Of a DNA stretch of 6,933 bases, positions 1-5,986 are shown piece after piece. The stretch lies in assembly GCA_016213125.1 (NCBI GenBank), contig JACRBR010000242.1:1-6933 (forward strand), in the 5' to 3' direction. The position numbers and the translations under genes were made by a program. The notes beneath the pieces were generated by a model. It was not told the DNA's origin and made no database searches. It saw only the letters and a list, made by a program, of their open reading frames with translations. The DNA is from Chloroflexota bacterium (GTDB taxonomy: Bacteria > Chloroflexota > Dehalococcoidia > DSTF01 > JACRBR01). Within the stretch, counting starts at the first letter, position 1, and every line of letters begins with the position of its first letter.

Positions 1-126
1 ATGGCCGGCGACGTCGAGATGGACGACCTGGTTAGCGAGCTGAACCTCGTCGCCGCTGCGCTCGGCGTCATCCGGAGCCAGAACGAGGCTCATCTGGAGC
101 AGGCGGAGGAGCCTCTCGCCGCCTGA
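1..126 (+). CDS. C-terminal end of an unidentified protein (probably 5'-partial)
   Basis: Frame 1 is open from the first base to a TGA at 124-126, giving 41 residues that end in EEPLAA. Codon third positions are mostly G or C, as in the other genes here, so the frame looks truly coding. The residues are acidic and Ala/Leu/Glu-rich and probably helical, with no recognisable motif. The window happens to begin with ATG, so this could be a 41-residue protein. A longer gene entering from the left is more likely, because no upstream sequence or ribosome-binding site can be seen. No function can be assigned. It converges with the cohesin-domain gene, whose stop lies 58 bp further on, and no convincing terminator hairpin is visible between them. 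Confidence 0.45.
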   Translation: MAGDVEMDDLVSELNLVAAALGVIRSQNEAHLEQAEEPLAA

Positions 127-184
127 TCGCCAGCCCTCACACCTCGCCGCGCCACGGCTTCGTCTCGGGAATATACGATCCGCC

Positions 185-1201
185 CTACTTGCGGCGCCGC
201 CTCTTGTCGAAGCGGTCGATGAGCACGACTTCCTTGTTGCCGTTGTACACCGCCAGCGTGAAGAACCACCCCGCGACACCAAACATCAGTGCGGCCAGGA
301 AGAAGATCCATCGCCACCACGCGACACCTCTCCCCGCGCTACCGGCGCTTGGCAGGCCATCCGCACGTTCAGCCTGCGATGGATCGACGCCTAGCTGGGA
401 CTGCGGGGGCTTCCCCTGGTTTGAATCCTGGACGACCGTAATCTTCGGCGTCGAGGTTGCCGCCACGGTGCTCGTTGTGGCGGGAGAAGGCGTCGCGCTC
501 GCTGCAGCGGTAGACGTGGCAGCCGCAGTCTCTGTCGCGGCAGGGGTGGAAGATGCCGTCGCCGTGGGCGTCTCGGTCACGATTGCCGCCGGCGTATCCG
601 TGAATGTCGGGGTAATGGTGGGTGTGTCGGTTGGTCCCGGGGTCGGCGTGTCCGCCCCGACGAGAAGCGTGCCCTCGGTTCCCGTCGCCGACGTCGGCAC
701 CCCGTTTCCGTCGACAAGTTGGAGCGTCTGCCACTGGAAGTTGGCGCTTCCATTCGCCAGCGCCACGAACTGGGCCGTCGCGACCGTGCCCGTGCCAGCG
801 TCGACGTCCGTGCCCGGCAACGCGTACTGGTACGTGATCATCCCGCCTGCGACAGAGTTTTGCAGCATCGTGCCCGCCGACCCGGAACTTGGGAACGGCC
901 CCTGCAAGACCTGCACGCCCGGCTGACCCGCCTGCGCATCGACCAGTTGCACCACCGCAGGATCATACGAAAGCTGGAAGTACACCTCGTGAATGTCCGT
1001 GCCCGTGTTGATGATGAACGTGATCGCGACCGCGTCGCCCACCGCCAGGTATACATTCGACGGGCTCATGGTGAACTGGCCCGATGGCGCGGCTTCGGAG
1101 GTGCGGGGCAGTGAGGTGCCGGCGAGCAGGCACAGCAACGCACCGGCGAGCAATGCCCGCCCGGTGGCGTGCGTCCGCGTGCGTTGCGATCCTTGCATCA
1201 T
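185..1201 (-). CDS. Secreted, membrane-anchored cohesin-domain protein
   Basis: Predicted 338-residue surface protein. Residues 1-38 form a signal peptide: a basic n-region (QRTRTHATGR), the hydrophobic core ALLAGALLCLLAG and a likely signal peptidase site near SEAA. Residues 42-181 resemble a cohesin domain, a beta-sandwich; clues are the opening 'VAVGD'-like strand YLAVGDAVAITF, then EVYFQLSYDPAVVQLVDA, and a late TVATAQFVAL strand. Residues 184-253 are a Thr/Pro/Ala-rich stalk. A TM helix lies at about 295-317, followed by a basic tail ending KRRRRK. An LPSAG pentapeptide (283-287) just before the helix resembles a sortase signal with Thr replaced by Ala. Cohesins bind dockerins in cellulosomes, but in non-cellulolytic bacteria such domains mostly serve unknown extracellular adhesion. 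No dockerin is seen in this window. An upstream in-frame GTG at 1231 is possible, but tandem ATGs at 1201 and 1198 just after an AGGGA give a normal signal peptide and are preferred. Confidence 0.85.
   Translation of the reverse strand: MMQGSQRTRTHATGRALLAGALLCLLAGTSLPRTSEAAPSGQFTMSPSNVYLAVGDAVAITFIINTGTDIHEVYFQLSYDPAVVQLVDAQAGQPGVQVLQGPFPSSGSAGTMLQNSVAGGMITYQYALPGTDVDAGTGTVATAQFVALANGSANFQWQTLQLVDGNGVPTSATGTEGTLLVGADTPTPGPTDTPTITPTFTDTPAAIVTETPTATASSTPAATETAAATSTAAASATPSPATTSTVAATSTPKITVVQDSNQGKPPQSQLGVDPSQAERADGLPSAGSAGRGVAWWRWIFFLAALMFGVAGWFFTLAVYNGNKEVVLIDRFDKRRRRK
443..652 (-). repeat. Low-complexity Thr/Pro/Ala stalk-coding region
   Basis: This segment encodes residues of about 184-253 of the cohesin-domain protein. 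It is an irregular run of TPT, TDTP, TETPTA and ATSTA units with almost no other residues. It is a typical extended, possibly O-glycosylated spacer holding the cohesin domain away from the membrane. The skewed composition leaves long open frames on the opposite strand; these are not genes. Confidence 0.75.
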
Positions 1202-1203
1202 AT

Positions 1204-1245
1204 CCCTGTGACATCGTCGGGGCGTTCGCACCGTGCGTCACAGGG
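1204..1245. promoter_or_regulatory. Perfect 9-bp inverted repeat over the cohesin gene's start
   Basis: CCCTGTGAC at 1204-1212 is exactly reverse-complementary to GTCACAGGG at 1237-1245, with 24 bp between. On the minus strand the second arm read is CACAGGGAT immediately before ATGATG, so it contains the only Shine-Dalgarno-like bases (AGGG) of the cohesin gene. In RNA it would form a 9-bp stem hiding that site. As DNA, the TGTGA/TCACA half-sites resemble CRP/FNR-family half-sites, but they are 30 bp apart instead of the usual N6 arrangement. The role is an inference; the dyad is seen directly. Confidence 0.5.
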
Positions 1246-1330
1246 TGGCTGCACCCAGAGCGCCCGGCCCTCCATGGAGATCCGGGATTCACCTAATGGG
1301 GCTGCGATCTGCCCGAGACGATCTCTCTCA

Positions 1331-1855
1331 GTGCTGGATGCCGCCCGTTACCGCAGCGTCGCCCCCGTGTACGTTCGCCTCAGTACCCGCGTGTCCGGTG
1401 CCTGGATTCGCGCCGCGATTTCGGGCGCCGTCATCACCGCGGCCTTCCTTGGCTCGGCGTGGGTCGGCCACACGCCTCCCTTCGAGGGCCGAGCCTACGA
1501 CCCGTACAGCGAGACGGCCGTCATACGCGCGCTCCCCTTCGACACGCCCCTGCCGTTCGATATCTCCCTCGTGGCCGCGGGCCGGGGCGAAGACCTTCCC
1601 TACCACGCCCAGTGGACTTCGAACCTCGATACGCGTGATACCTCCGCACAGTTCAACGAGCACCTCGCCGGCAGCCCGCGCTGGCGGCTGACCCAGGACC
1701 CACCCACCGTCGACGAGTTCGTCACCACGCTCGTTCGCCTGGACGCGGCCGGCTACATGACGCACTTTGCGCGACTCGCCATCGAGCGCGATGCGGGCCA
1801 GACCATCGTCACGCTCGACTTCAGTCCGGTCCCCGTTTCCCTCGCGCCCGATTAG
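1331..1855 (+). CDS. Unrecognised single-pass membrane protein
   Basis: I do not recognise this protein. From GTG at 1331 it is 174 residues. It has a short basic N-terminus (ARYRS, YVRLSTR), one hydrophobic segment at about 24-45 (WIRAAISGAVITAAFLGSAW) and an extracytoplasmic region of about 130 residues. This region is rich in Pro, Asp and aromatic residues, has no Cys and ends VSLAPD. The positive residues before the helix suggest a signal-anchor, N-in topology. High GC at third codon positions supports it as coding. The start is uncertain: ATG at 1274 (193 residues) and GTGs at 1367 and 1391 are in frame, and none has a good ribosome-binding site. I chose 1331 because it leaves a compact n-region before the TM helix. 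The gene is divergent from the cohesin gene and lies 140 bp before the glycan operon. No catalytic motif is visible. Confidence 0.65.
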   Translation: MLDAARYRSVAPVYVRLSTRVSGAWIRAAISGAVITAAFLGSAWVGHTPPFEGRAYDPYSETAVIRALPFDTPLPFDISLVAAGRGEDLPYHAQWTSNLDTRDTSAQFNEHLAGSPRWRLTQDPPTVDEFVTTLVRLDAAGYMTHFARLAIERDAGQTIVTLDFSPVPVSLAPD

Positions 1856-1942
1856 GCCCGCGTTCCGCGCGCGCCTTCTAAGCGTGCGTTTCTACGCGCG
1901 CGTTCACCACGCCTACGGGTATTCCCCGATCACCCCGACACG

Positions 1943-1956
1943 ATTCGATACCGAAT
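1943..1956. promoter_or_regulatory. Small dyad in the likely promoter region of the glycan operon
   Basis: In the 140-bp gap before the GT87 gene, ATTCG and CGAAT flank ATAC, forming a 5-bp dyad. This is the most AT-rich part of the gap (1940-1970), so the operon promoter is probably here. I could not fit a clear -35/-10 pair. The gap also holds GCG-rich sequence at 1862-1909 with a weak 7-bp stem (GCGTGCG/CGCGCGC) and no T-tract, so no convincing terminator for the gene before it. The site could easily be chance. Confidence 0.2.
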
Positions 1957-1995
1957 TGATACGCAGGCGTAACGCGCCCAACAGGAAGGGCGAGG

Positions 1996-3180
1996 ATGTT
2001 CGCGACGCGCGTCAGGACGACGAGTAGTCTCGCGGCGGTGCTTGATGCGGCAGTGCCGGGGTTCCGTGCGCTCGCTCCGTACGCCCTGCTCGCCATCGTC
2101 GGCGTCGAGCTTGCACTGCTGACGGCGTTCTTACCGGGCACGGTCGACCGCTCCCTGCACGGTCCGACGGCCGATTTCCACAACCTGTACGGGCCCGCAC
2201 ACAATCGGGAACTGCCGGGCCTGTACAGCCCGTTCCTCGTCGTGCTCCTCTACCCCATCGCACTCCTGCCGGAGATGGACGCGTATCGCGTGTTCTTCGG
2301 CTTGAACGTCGCATGCCTTGTCGCCGTCGCCCTCGTCATGCAGGGTGGTGTGCGCTCCTTCGAGGCGAAAGCCGCGGTCGCCCTCGCGCCGGTCGCTCTG
2401 CCACAGGTCCACTGGGCCCTACGGCTCGGGCACCTGACGCCCATCATCGCCCTCCTGCTCATCGCATCGCTGATGCTGCTGCAAACGCGGCCCCGGCATG
2501 CCGCCGCGCTGCTCGCGCTCGTCTCCATCAAGCCCCAGTACCTGATCGCGCCGGTCCTGTTCCTGTTCTGGAAGCGACGCTTCCGCCTTGTCGCGATCGT
2601 GATCGCGACAAGCGCGTTGCTCGCCGGCCTCGGGTTCGCTGTCATCGGGCCGGATTCCGTGCGCCAATTCGTCGCGTACTACCTGGATTGGGGCCCGAAC
2701 AGCACGGACAACCTGCTGCCCGTCCAGCAATCGTGGATGATCTCCTGGACCGGCTTCCAGCTCTCACTGGGTCAACCGGCGAACCCTCTGCTGACACTCG
2801 ACCTCGTCATCCTCTCACTGGGCGTCGCACTCTTCGCGTGGGCCCGAACCGCTGGCGCGGCAAGCGCCGCCGTGACGGGATTGATGCTGATCCCACTAAC
2901 GCCGTACGCGCAGTTCTACGACGGCGCCCTCGTCCTCGTCGCGATTGCGCTGATTCTGCGGACCGACACTCCGGTCATGGTGCGCGGGGCGCTCTCCGCC
3001 GCCCTCTACCTCGCCGCCGTCGCCACGCAGGCCAGCATCCCCTTCCCCGTGAAGGACGTCCTCGGCCCTGCACACACGAATGGCATCTATTGGCTGGCCC
3101 CGGCGTTGGTCCTGAGCGCGGCGACCTTCGCGATCTTCACGGTGCGCGCCTCGAATCCCAAAGAAGGTGCACCATGGTGA
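1996..3180 (+). CDS. GT87-family (DUF2029) polytopic membrane glycosyltransferase
   Basis: 394-residue integral membrane protein with roughly 9-11 hydrophobic helices, matching the GT87/DUF2029 family (GT-C fold). Known members, such as mycobacterial PimE-type enzymes, transfer a sugar from a polyprenyl-phosphate donor to a lipid or glycan acceptor on the outer face of the membrane. Family-like features are a first-loop Asp in TADFHNLYGPA (D60), the proposed catalytic acid; GLYSPF (75-80) leading into the LLYPIALLP helix; RLGHLTP (143-149), in place of the usual Gly-Gln segment; and SIKPQYLIAPVLFLFWKRRFR (177-197), whose KPQ and following basic patch are characteristic. ATG at 1996 follows AGGAAGGG at about 6 nt spacing. 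It is first in a four-gene operon, and its stop overlaps the GT2 start by 7 nt. The sugar and acceptor cannot be told from sequence. Confidence 0.85.
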   Translation: MFATRVRTTSSLAAVLDAAVPGFRALAPYALLAIVGVELALLTAFLPGTVDRSLHGPTADFHNLYGPAHNRELPGLYSPFLVVLLYPIALLPEMDAYRVFFGLNVACLVAVALVMQGGVRSFEAKAAVALAPVALPQVHWALRLGHLTPIIALLLIASLMLLQTRPRHAAALLALVSIKPQYLIAPVLFLFWKRRFRLVAIVIATSALLAGLGFAVIGPDSVRQFVAYYLDWGPNSTDNLLPVQQSWMISWTGFQLSLGQPANPLLTLDLVILSLGVALFAWARTAGAASAAVTGLMLIPLTPYAQFYDGALVLVAIALILRTDTPVMVRGALSAALYLAAVATQASIPFPVKDVLGPAHTNGIYWLAPALVLSAATFAIFTVRASNPKEGAPW

Positions 3181-4229
3181 TTCGGGCGCCCTTCGGCGAG
3201 CACCTCGTCGACGTATCCGTCGTCTCCTGGAACTCGTGGGGCCATCTGCGGCGGAATCTGCCGGCCCTCATCGATCAGGACTACCCCTCGTACCGCGTGG
3301 TGGTCGTCGACAACGACTCCTCCGACGAGACGGCGGAGCACGTCGAAGCGGAGTTCCCGGATGTCGACGTCGTCCGCTGCGGGCGGAACGGCGGGTACGG
3401 CGCGGCGAACAACCTCGGCTTCGCGCGCTCGCAGAGCAAATACGTCGCCGTCGTGAACCCGGATGCCCGCCCTGAGCGCGGCTGGCTACGTTCGCTGGTG
3501 CGGGCGCTCGAGCAGAACCCGAATGCGGCACTCGCGACATCCAAGGTGCTGCTGGCGTCGGACTCAAGCCGCGTCAACGCGTGCGGCAACATCGTGCACC
3601 TGTCCGGCATCGCGTTCTGCCGCGGACTGGACGACGACCAGCACCAGTACGTGCGAGGCGAATCGGTGCCAGCCGTATCCGGCGCGGCGTTCATCGCCCG
3701 GCGCGACGCGCTGGAGCAGATCGGCGGCTTCGATGAGCGCTTCTTCATGTACATGGAGGACACCGAACTCTCGTTGCGAGCCCGCCTTGCAGGCTGGGAC
3801 GTCATCCTCGCACCCCGTTCGCGCGTCATCCATGACTACCAGCTCGATATTCCCGCATCCAAGTTCTACTACCTCGAGCGCAACCGGTTCTTCATGCTCG
3901 CCAACATCTTCCGGCTACCGACGCTGGTCGCCCTCATGCCGGCGCTGGCGGTCGCGGAACTGGGTGTCTGGTGGTTCGCCCTGCGGACCGGCCGCGGTCT
4001 TGCCCGGGCGAAGTTCGCGTCGTACGTCGCCGTCGTGGCGGGCCTTCCGGCGATACTGCGTCAGCGGCGCCGCGTGCAGGCAGTCAGGCGCGTGTCTGAC
4101 GCCCGCCTCCTCGCCTGCCTGAACCCGAACCTTCCGAGCGGGGTCGGCGAAACATACGGGCTGACGCGCATAGCGAACGCCTTCTTCCGCGGCTACAACA
4201 CCCTCATGCGACGGCTGGTCCGCTGGTAG
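3174..4229 (+). CDS. GT2 glycosyltransferase, rhamnosyltransferase-like
   Basis: 351-residue inverting glycosyltransferase of the GT-A fold, resembling WbbL/RfbF-type rhamnosyltransferases that use nucleotide sugars at the cytoplasmic membrane face. Motifs in order: VSVVSWNSWGHL (14-25), VVVDNDSSDET (43-53, nucleotide binding), NGGYGAANNLGF (72-83), VNPDA (94-98, the DXD-equivalent metal site), VSGAAFIARRDAL then GGFDERFFMYMEDTELSLR (184-192 includes the ED catalytic base), and HDYQLDIP/YYLERNRFF near 210-230. A hydrophobic segment at about 248-270 (LVALMPALAVAELGVWWFAL) may anchor it to the membrane. ATG at 3174 is inside the end of the GT87 gene (ATGGTGA) and follows GAAGGTG, which suggests translational coupling. 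The frame stays open upstream to 2313, but that stretch merely overlaps the GT87 gene. Exact sugar specificity is unknown. Confidence 0.88.
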   Translation: MVIRAPFGEHLVDVSVVSWNSWGHLRRNLPALIDQDYPSYRVVVVDNDSSDETAEHVEAEFPDVDVVRCGRNGGYGAANNLGFARSQSKYVAVVNPDARPERGWLRSLVRALEQNPNAALATSKVLLASDSSRVNACGNIVHLSGIAFCRGLDDDQHQYVRGESVPAVSGAAFIARRDALEQIGGFDERFFMYMEDTELSLRARLAGWDVILAPRSRVIHDYQLDIPASKFYYLERNRFFMLANIFRLPTLVALMPALAVAELGVWWFALRTGRGLARAKFASYVAVVAGLPAILRQRRRVQAVRRVSDARLLACLNPNLPSGVGETYGLTRIANAFFRGYNTLMRRLVRW

Positions 4230-4255
4230 CAGCTGCCCTGCGAAAGGACTCGCGA

Positions 4256-4948
4256 ATGCCCGCACTCACCCTGCCGCGAACGGACTCCGACGGCACTGGT
4301 CCGGTTCCCTCGGTCGAGACTCCGAACGCCTCCATGCCGTCCCGTTACTGGGAGCGCCTGCGCGAACCGGACGCACTGGTCGCCCGCGACCTTGCTCTCG
4401 TTCGCTCGGTGCCGCGGGCCCGCCCTGTACTCGACGTCGGGTGCGGGAACGGTGGGTTTGTGCGCGCCTGCCTCAACAACGGCATGGACGCCATCGGCGT
4501 GGAGGCGTTCGATGAGTCCGCCCGTGTCGCCTCACAACGAGGCGTCGCGGTCTTGCAGGCCGCGGGCGAGACCCTTCCCGTTACAGCCGGCTCGTTTGAA
4601 TTTGTCCGGCTCAAGGAAGTGCTCGAGCACGTCCAGCGGCCGCTTGTTCTGGCGTCGGAGATGCGCCGCGTCTTGCGGCCGGGAGGCACGTTCCTGTGCT
4701 ACGTACCCAGCCAGTGGTCGCAGCTCTACCCCTTTCCCGCGAACTTCTACGACGACTACACGCACGTCCGCGCCTTCAGCCGCGTGGGCCTACGGCGGCT
4801 GCTGGAAGATGCGGGTTTCGACAGGATCGAAGTCGAAGGCTACACGCCGCCGCTTCGCGCGTGGCAGCGTCCAGTCGGCGCCCTGGCCTCGCGCGTGTTC
4901 CCGTTCCTCTGGCGCGCCGTCGCCGTGAACGGAGACGTCCATGCGTAA
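4256..4948 (+). CDS. Class I SAM-dependent methyltransferase (Methyltransf_11/23-like)
   Basis: 230-residue Rossmann-fold methyltransferase using S-adenosylmethionine. It shows motif I VLDVGCGNGGF (58-68), the acidic end of strand 2 in GVEAFDESA (Glu83), a strand-4 region SFEFVRLKEVLEHV (113-126), RVLRPGG (138-144) and the DYTHVRAFS (167-175)...LLEDAGF pattern common in methyltransferases from sugar or polysaccharide clusters. The length is normal for the family and the first 27 residues look disordered. ATG at 4256 follows GAAAGGA at 4242-4248. It lies 26 nt after the GT2 gene and overlaps the next gene by 8 nt, so it belongs to the glycan operon. A likely job is O-methylation of a sugar, perhaps a capping step, but the substrate cannot be read from the sequence; a lipid or small molecule is possible. 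Confidence 0.85.
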   Translation: MPALTLPRTDSDGTGPVPSVETPNASMPSRYWERLREPDALVARDLALVRSVPRARPVLDVGCGNGGFVRACLNNGMDAIGVEAFDESARVASQRGVAVLQAAGETLPVTAGSFEFVRLKEVLEHVQRPLVLASEMRRVLRPGGTFLCYVPSQWSQLYPFPANFYDDYTHVRAFSRVGLRRLLEDAGFDRIEVEGYTPPLRAWQRPVGALASRVFPFLWRAVAVNGDVHA

Positions 4949-5642
4949 GAACACGCGCGCCCTCATCGAGATCGTCGCAAGGCACATGGATCTGCCACAG
5001 CCGATCGTGGAATTCGGCTCATACCAGGTCACGCCCGGAAGCATCTCCGACCTGCGCCCCCTTTTCGCCGGCAAGCAATTCGTCGGCACCGACATCCGTC
5101 CCGGCCCGGGGGTCGACCGCGTAGAGAATCTCGAGGTACTGGCGTTCGACGATGGGTCCGTAGGCACGGCCGTCCTCCTCGATACGCTCGAGCACGTGCA
5201 GGATCCTCCCCGGGCTATGGCGGAGATCTTCCGCGTGCTCAAGCCCGGCGGCGTCGCCGCCGCCACGTCGGTCATGGACCTCTTCATCCACAACGAGCCC
5301 GACTACTGGCGCTTCACCCCGGAGGCCTTCAAGTATCTGTTCCGCCCGTTCAGCGAAACGCTGGTTGGCTACCAGGGCAACCCCGAGAAGCCCCACACAG
5401 TCTTCGCCGTCGGCGTCCGTGAGCCTGTCGTACCAATCGAACCGGCGTTCGCCGCAATCGAGGCTGCATACCGCCGGGCGAACCGGAACTGGTACTGGCG
5501 CATCGCCCAGCCGTACTATGCCGCGCGCGATCTCGTCGGCATCGTCCGTCGCAACAACGCGATGGGCTTTGAGGTCGTCCATGGCGCTCCGTCTGGCCAG
5601 GGACTCGAACGCCACGCAACACGGGGATCCAAAGCTGCCTGA
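4941..5642 (+). CDS. Second class I SAM-dependent methyltransferase-like protein
   Basis: 233-residue methyltransferase-domain protein, last gene of the operon. It has IVEFGSYQVTPG (22-33) at the motif I position, GTDIRPGPGVD (49-59) as the strand-2 acidic region, LLDTLEHVQDPPRA (79-92), FRVLKPGG (97-104) and HNEPDYWRFTPEAF (117-130), a pattern seen in methyltransferases beside glycosyltransferases. Motif I is unusual: only the first Gly of the GxGxG loop is plain, followed by SYQVTPG, so SAM binding should be tested. A C-terminal region (about 170-210, AYRRANRNWYWRIAQPYYAARDL) is basic and aromatic. The start ATG at 4941 overlaps the previous stop by 8 nt and follows GGAG at 4931-4934, so translation is probably coupled. 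It has no close similarity by eye to the first methyltransferase beyond the shared fold; the two likely act at different positions or steps. Confidence 0.8.
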   Translation: MRKNTRALIEIVARHMDLPQPIVEFGSYQVTPGSISDLRPLFAGKQFVGTDIRPGPGVDRVENLEVLAFDDGSVGTAVLLDTLEHVQDPPRAMAEIFRVLKPGGVAAATSVMDLFIHNEPDYWRFTPEAFKYLFRPFSETLVGYQGNPEKPHTVFAVGVREPVVPIEPAFAAIEAAYRRANRNWYWRIAQPYYAARDLVGIVRRNNAMGFEVVHGAPSGQGLERHATRGSKAA

Positions 5643-5656
5643 CCACCTGACGGCAA

Positions 5657-5691
5657 CGAAAAGGCGCGCGGCCTCAATTCGGCCGGCGCCT
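5657..5691 (-). terminator. Intrinsic terminator of tRNA-Gly
   Basis: On the minus strand, 11 nt after the encoded CCA of tRNA-Gly, AGGCGCCGGCC and GGCCGCGCGCCT form an 11-bp stem with one bulged base and a 7-nt loop, followed directly by TTTTCGTT. Arms are 5662-5673 and 5681-5691 in window coordinates, and the A-run at 5659-5662 gives the U-tract. On the plus strand the same stem, 19 nt after the last methyltransferase, is followed by GTCAAG with no T-tract, so it would end the glycan operon only weakly. Confidence 0.75.
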
Positions 5692-5701
5692 GTCAAGTGC
5701 G

Positions 5702-5776
5702 TGGAGCGGAAGAAGGGATTCGAACCCTCGACCCCGTCCTTGGCAAGGACGTGCTCTACCGCTGAGCTACTTCCGC
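5702..5776 (-). tRNA. tRNA-Gly (anticodon GCC), CCA encoded
   Basis: Reading the minus strand from 5776 to 5702 gives a full 75-nt cloverleaf. The acceptor arm GCGGAAG pairs with CTTCCGC, there is a U73 discriminator (usual for bacterial tRNA-Gly), and CCA is encoded. The D-arm is GCTC-AGCGGTA-GAGC. The anticodon stem is CGTCC/GGACG (5747-5751 and 5735-5739) with loop TTGCCAA, so the anticodon is GCC (5742-5744). The variable region is GGGTC, and the T-arm GAGGG-TTCGAAT-CCCTT has one G-U pair. It reads GGC and GGU glycine codons. It has its own promoter and terminator and runs convergently to the glycan operon. Confidence 0.98.
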
Positions 5777-5825
5777 GGATCACTCTGGGCGGCCCCGAAC
5801 CGGCCACCCGAACGCGTCAGCACGC

Positions 5826-5855
5826 AGTATAAACGCGGCCATCCCGTCCGGACAA
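5826..5855 (-). promoter_or_regulatory. Sigma-70-like promoter for tRNA-Gly
   Basis: On the minus strand TTGTCC (5850-5855) and TATACT (5826-5831) are separated by 18 bp. The -10 box differs from TATAAT at one base and the -35 matches TTGACA at four of six. Initiation near 5819 would give a leader of about 43 nt before the mature tRNA 5' end at 5776. No alternative of similar quality is visible upstream of the tRNA. Confidence 0.6.
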
Positions 5856-5917
5856 CGACATACCGGCCCGTCGCGCTCTGGAGATTCCGCCCGCTGCGCC
5901 GATGCTAACCGTAGGGC

Positions 5918-5954
5918 CGCACCCGCGGGGCGCTTCGGCGCAGGCGCGGGTGCG
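5918..5954 (+). promoter_or_regulatory. Very stable UUCG-capped hairpin upstream of the J-protein gene
   Basis: CGCACCCGCG (5918-5927) is exactly complementary to CGCGGGTGCG (5945-5954). Inside, GCGC-TTCG-GCGC (5930-5941) makes a 4-bp stem with a C(UUCG)G tetraloop, separated from the outer stem by a GG/AGG internal loop. The UUCG loop is on the plus strand, so the RNA form is expected in that direction, probably in the 5' untranslated region of the J-protein gene; the hairpin ends 17 nt before its Shine-Dalgarno. It is followed by TTGGTTGGG rather than a T-run, so a plain intrinsic terminator is unlikely. It may act in mRNA stability or attenuation. Confidence 0.6.
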
Positions 5955-5971
5955 TTGGTTGGGTTCCACCG

Positions 5972-5979
5972 AAGGAGGT
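5972..5979 (+). promoter_or_regulatory. Shine-Dalgarno fixing the J-protein start
   Basis: AAGGAGGT is a full-length match to the anti-Shine-Dalgarno, 7 nt before GTG at 5987. It rules out the in-frame GTG at 5978, which lies inside the site itself. A weak CACC (5967-5970)/GGTG (5977-5980) pairing could partly mask it. Confidence 0.8.
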
Positions 5980-5986
5980 GTTCGCC

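Noticed and set aside
189..926. A 245-codon plus-strand frame opposite the cohesin gene.
   Set aside because: It is antisense to the Thr/Pro/Ala stalk and cohesin domain; its Val/Ala/Ser repeats come from that low-complexity DNA.
1328..1765. A 145-codon minus-strand frame opposite the orphan membrane protein.
   Set aside because: It is Arg/Gly/Val-rich with no TM, signal or motif; the plus-strand frame has a plausible membrane topology and better third-position GC.
1862..1909. GCG-rich stem after the orphan membrane protein gene as a terminator.
   Set aside because: Only about 7 pairs with a G-U wobble and no T-tract follow it.
2313..3173. The GT2 frame is open for 287 codons before ATG 3174, apparently a 638-residue fusion.
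   Set aside because: The upstream part is Arg/Pro/Ala-rich nonsense, lies wholly inside the GT87 gene in another frame, and the GT2 domain begins right after ATG 3174 with its own ribosome-binding site.
5702..5776. tRNA-Gly as an attachment site for a mobile island containing the glycan operon.
   Set aside because: I see no second copy of the tRNA 3' end, no integrase and no change in base composition across the boundary within the window.
5019..5807. A 262-codon minus-strand frame.
   Set aside because: It runs through the tRNA-Gly gene and its terminator and is antisense to the second methyltransferase, which has clear family motifs.
5826..5833. TATAAA on the plus strand at 5828-5833 as a promoter for the J-protein gene.
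   Set aside because: There is no -35-like sequence at the right distance on that strand, and the same bases form a better minus-strand promoter for the tRNA.
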